Part shown: piece by piece, positions 5,761 through 6,795 of the stretch
Numbering within the stretch: position 1 is the stretch's first letter
How the letters are laid out: each line of letters opens with the position of its first letter
Notes under the pieces: model-generated
Database searches by the model: none
Told to the model about the DNA's origin: nothing
The model's input: the letters and a program-made list of their open reading frames with translations, nothing else
Origin: Anaerolineales bacterium
Lineage (GTDB): Bacteria; Chloroflexota; Anaerolineae; Anaerolineales; DRMV01
Assembly (NCBI GenBank): GCA_027026295.1
Contig: JALVOR010000062.1
Span: 1-6,795, forward strand
DNA length: 6,795 bases
Reading direction: 5' to 3'
Program-made: the position numbers and the translations under genes

Positions 5761-5991
5761 GTAACTGTTCAGTCTTTGGAAAACAGCCCACGGATGGGCG
5801 GGTAGACGCGGATTTTTGGGCGCCGAGGGCGCCAGAAGAAGCACCCGAGTAACCAAGCAACCACCTACCCAGCCCTTTAGCACCTTGCCTCTTCCCGCAT
5901 CCCGGCTCACGCCTTGACCTTCCGCTTTCTGTGTCTTCTGTGGTTTTCTGCCTGCCTCATTCGTAGCGTCTCTTTGAGACTGAACAGTTAC
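5761..5991. mobile_element. Intact 231-bp MITE, IS66-like ends
   Basis: The element begins GTAACTGTTCAGTCT (5761-5775) and ends with its exact reverse complement (5977-5991), a perfect 15-bp terminal inverted repeat. It is flanked by a perfect 8-bp direct repeat AACGCAAG. Ends starting GTAA together with an 8-bp target duplication are the known signature of the IS66 family, so it would be moved in trans by such a transposase, none of which is in the window. Internally it holds CCACGGAT and CGCGGATTTTTG (5788-5818), a GGCGCC-GAG-GGCGCC hairpin (5819-5833) and a TTCTGTGT-type block (5927-5950). It has no plausible gene; a 61-codon open frame across it looks accidental. The perfect ends and target duplication suggest a fairly recent insertion. 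Confidence 0.87.
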
Positions 5992-5999
5992 AACGCAAG
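5992..5999 (+). repeat. Target site duplication, right copy
   Basis: AACGCAAG, identical to 5753-5760, directly follows the right terminal repeat of the MITE. Confidence 0.85.
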
Positions 6000-6008
6000 G
6001 CGTATATT

Positions 6009-6022
6009 GCAGGGAAACCTGC
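6009..6022 (-). terminator. Small hairpin just after folP
   Basis: GCAGG (6009-6013) pairs with CCTGC (6018-6022) around a 4-base loop, starting 2 bases after the folP stop codon. The stem is short and no T-run follows, so it is a weak terminator candidate at best. Confidence 0.25.
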
Positions 6023-6024
6023 GT

Positions 6025-6795
6025 TCACCCACTGCCATTGGCGGCATTAGCAGCCCACCGCCCCAAAATCGCGTCGGTCATGCGCGCCACCTGCACCATG
6101 AAGGCCACATCGTGGACGCGCACGATGTCTGCCCCGCGGACGATGCCCACCGCCACCGCGGCAGCAGTGCCCGCGAGGCGCTCTTCCGGGGGCAGGTTGA
6201 GCGTGTAGCCGATGAACGATTTGCGCGAAACGCCCAGCAGCAAGGGGAAGCCGAGGGCGCGGATTTCGTCTAAGCGGTTCACCAGTGCCAGGTTTTGCTC
6301 CACCGTCTTGCCGAAGCCGATGCCGGGGTCGAGGATGATGCGCTCGTCGGGGATGCCCGCCTGCCGCGCTAACGCCACGCTTTCCAGCAGTTCGGCCTTC
6401 ACCTCGGCGAGTAAATCGGTGTAGGCCACGCCCACATAGCGCCCGCCGAGGCGTTCCCGCACCTCGGCGTTTTGCGGCGTGCTGCGGTTGTGCATCAGCA
6501 CCGCCCACGCACCGTGGCGGGCAATCACTTCGGCCATGCGCGGGTCGGCGCGCAGCCCCCACACATCGTTGACCATGCCAGCGCCGGCTTCCAGCGCGGC
6601 TGCGGCCACCGGGGCTTTGTAGGTATCCACCGAAATCAGCACGTTGGGGAACTTGGCGGCTAACGCCCGCACCACGGGCACCACGCGGGCGGCTTCCTCT
6701 TCGGCGGAAACCGGCTGCGCGCCCGGGCGGGTACTCTCCCCGCCGACGTCCAGAATGTCCGCCCCCGCGGCGACGAATTCGCGCGCTTGAGCGAG
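6025..6795 (-). CDS. folP: Dihydropteroate synthase (partial, N-terminus outside window)
   Basis: FolP condenses p-aminobenzoate with hydroxymethyl-dihydropterin diphosphate in folate synthesis and is the target of sulfonamides. The visible 256 residues stay open to the window edge. They show the family landmarks in order: GADILDVGGESTRPGA near the visible start, the VDTYK strand, VNDVWG, the DPGIGFGKT motif, GVSRKSFIG with the pterin-binding Lys and Arg, and the final RVHDV. Roughly 25-30 N-terminal residues are missing, judged from the usual family length of about 280. The C-terminus continues past the LGR where the remnant copy ends, with the low-complexity tail WAANAANGSG. The last part of the gene is duplicated 2.1 kb away on the other side of the restriction-modification module. 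Confidence 0.95.
   Translation of the reverse strand, partial: LAQAREFVAAGADILDVGGESTRPGAQPVSAEEEAARVVPVVRALAAKFPNVLISVDTYKAPVAAAALEAGAGMVNDVWGLRADPRMAEVIARHGAWAVLMHNRSTPQNAEVRERLGGRYVGVAYTDLLAEVKAELLESVALARQAGIPDERIILDPGIGFGKTVEQNLALVNRLDEIRALGFPLLLGVSRKSFIGYTLNLPPEERLAGTAAAVAVGIVRGADIVRVHDVAFMVQVARMTDAILGRWAANAANGSG

Noticed and set aside
5819..5833. GGCGCC-GAG-GGCGCC hairpin as a terminator for the restriction promoter region or folP
   Set aside because: No T-run follows on either strand; it is more likely an internal palindrome of the MITE.
5725..5910. 61-codon minus-strand open frame
   Set aside because: It spans the left terminal repeat and target duplication of the MITE, so it is a chance frame created by the insertion.
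3675..5991. Composite transposon made of the two MITEs with the restriction module as cargo
   Set aside because: The right MITE has its own 8-bp target duplication (5753-5760 and 5992-5999), and no matching duplication is seen at the outer left border. The right MITE therefore moved alone; the folP duplication better explains the arrangement.

Overview
The window looks like a piece of a GC-rich bacterial chromosome. Gene content, codon use and intergenic repeat style (ACAGAG-type and ACGGAT-type spacers, TTAGGGA-type heptamers) fit Chloroflexota, class Anaerolineae. That placement is an inference from style, not from a marker gene. Every well-supported protein gene lies on the minus strand, except a transposase tail at the left edge. 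The only plus-strand RNA gene is an initiator tRNA.

Left part (1-3301): the last 35 codons of a DDE transposase (+) run convergently into a minus-strand series. Read in the direction of transcription, that series is lipA (lipoyl synthase, 3301-2363), an orphan DNA methyltransferase whose start overlaps the lipA stop by 8 bp (2370-1459), a small-molecule or lipid-type class I SAM methyltransferase 14 bp further on (1444-701), and a small four-helix membrane protein (604-122). The first three genes all use S-adenosylmethionine. Three TTAGGGA-type heptamers at the end of the DNA methyltransferase gene encode its last residues and, with nearby G-runs, form a G-quadruplex-type motif.

Middle (3302-3598): a divergent control region serves lipA (extended -10 candidate) and an initiator tRNA-fMet. 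The tRNA has a near-consensus sigma-70 promoter (TTGACG, 17 bp, TATAAT) and a strong GC hairpin after it.

Right-centre (3599-6024): an AT-richer type II restriction-modification module, methyltransferase first (5628-4762) and endonuclease second (4787-4089), overlapping by 26 bp. The endonuclease start has its own good ribosome binding site. The module looks horizontally acquired. It sits between two direct copies of a unit made of a MITE-like element plus the 3' end of folP. The right MITE (5761-5991) is intact: perfect 15-bp terminal inverted repeats starting GTAA and a perfect 8-bp target duplication, the signature known for the IS66 family. The left MITE (about 3675-3880) is decayed. Next to it lies a 16-codon remnant of the folP 3' end (3908-3958) that shares 28 identical bases with the real folP.

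Right end (6025-6795): folP (dihydropteroate synthase), whose N-terminus lies beyond the window. The most interesting point is the layout folP - MITE - RM module - folP 3' remnant - decayed MITE - tRNA. It resembles the insertion with long target duplication that has been described for restriction-modification genes.
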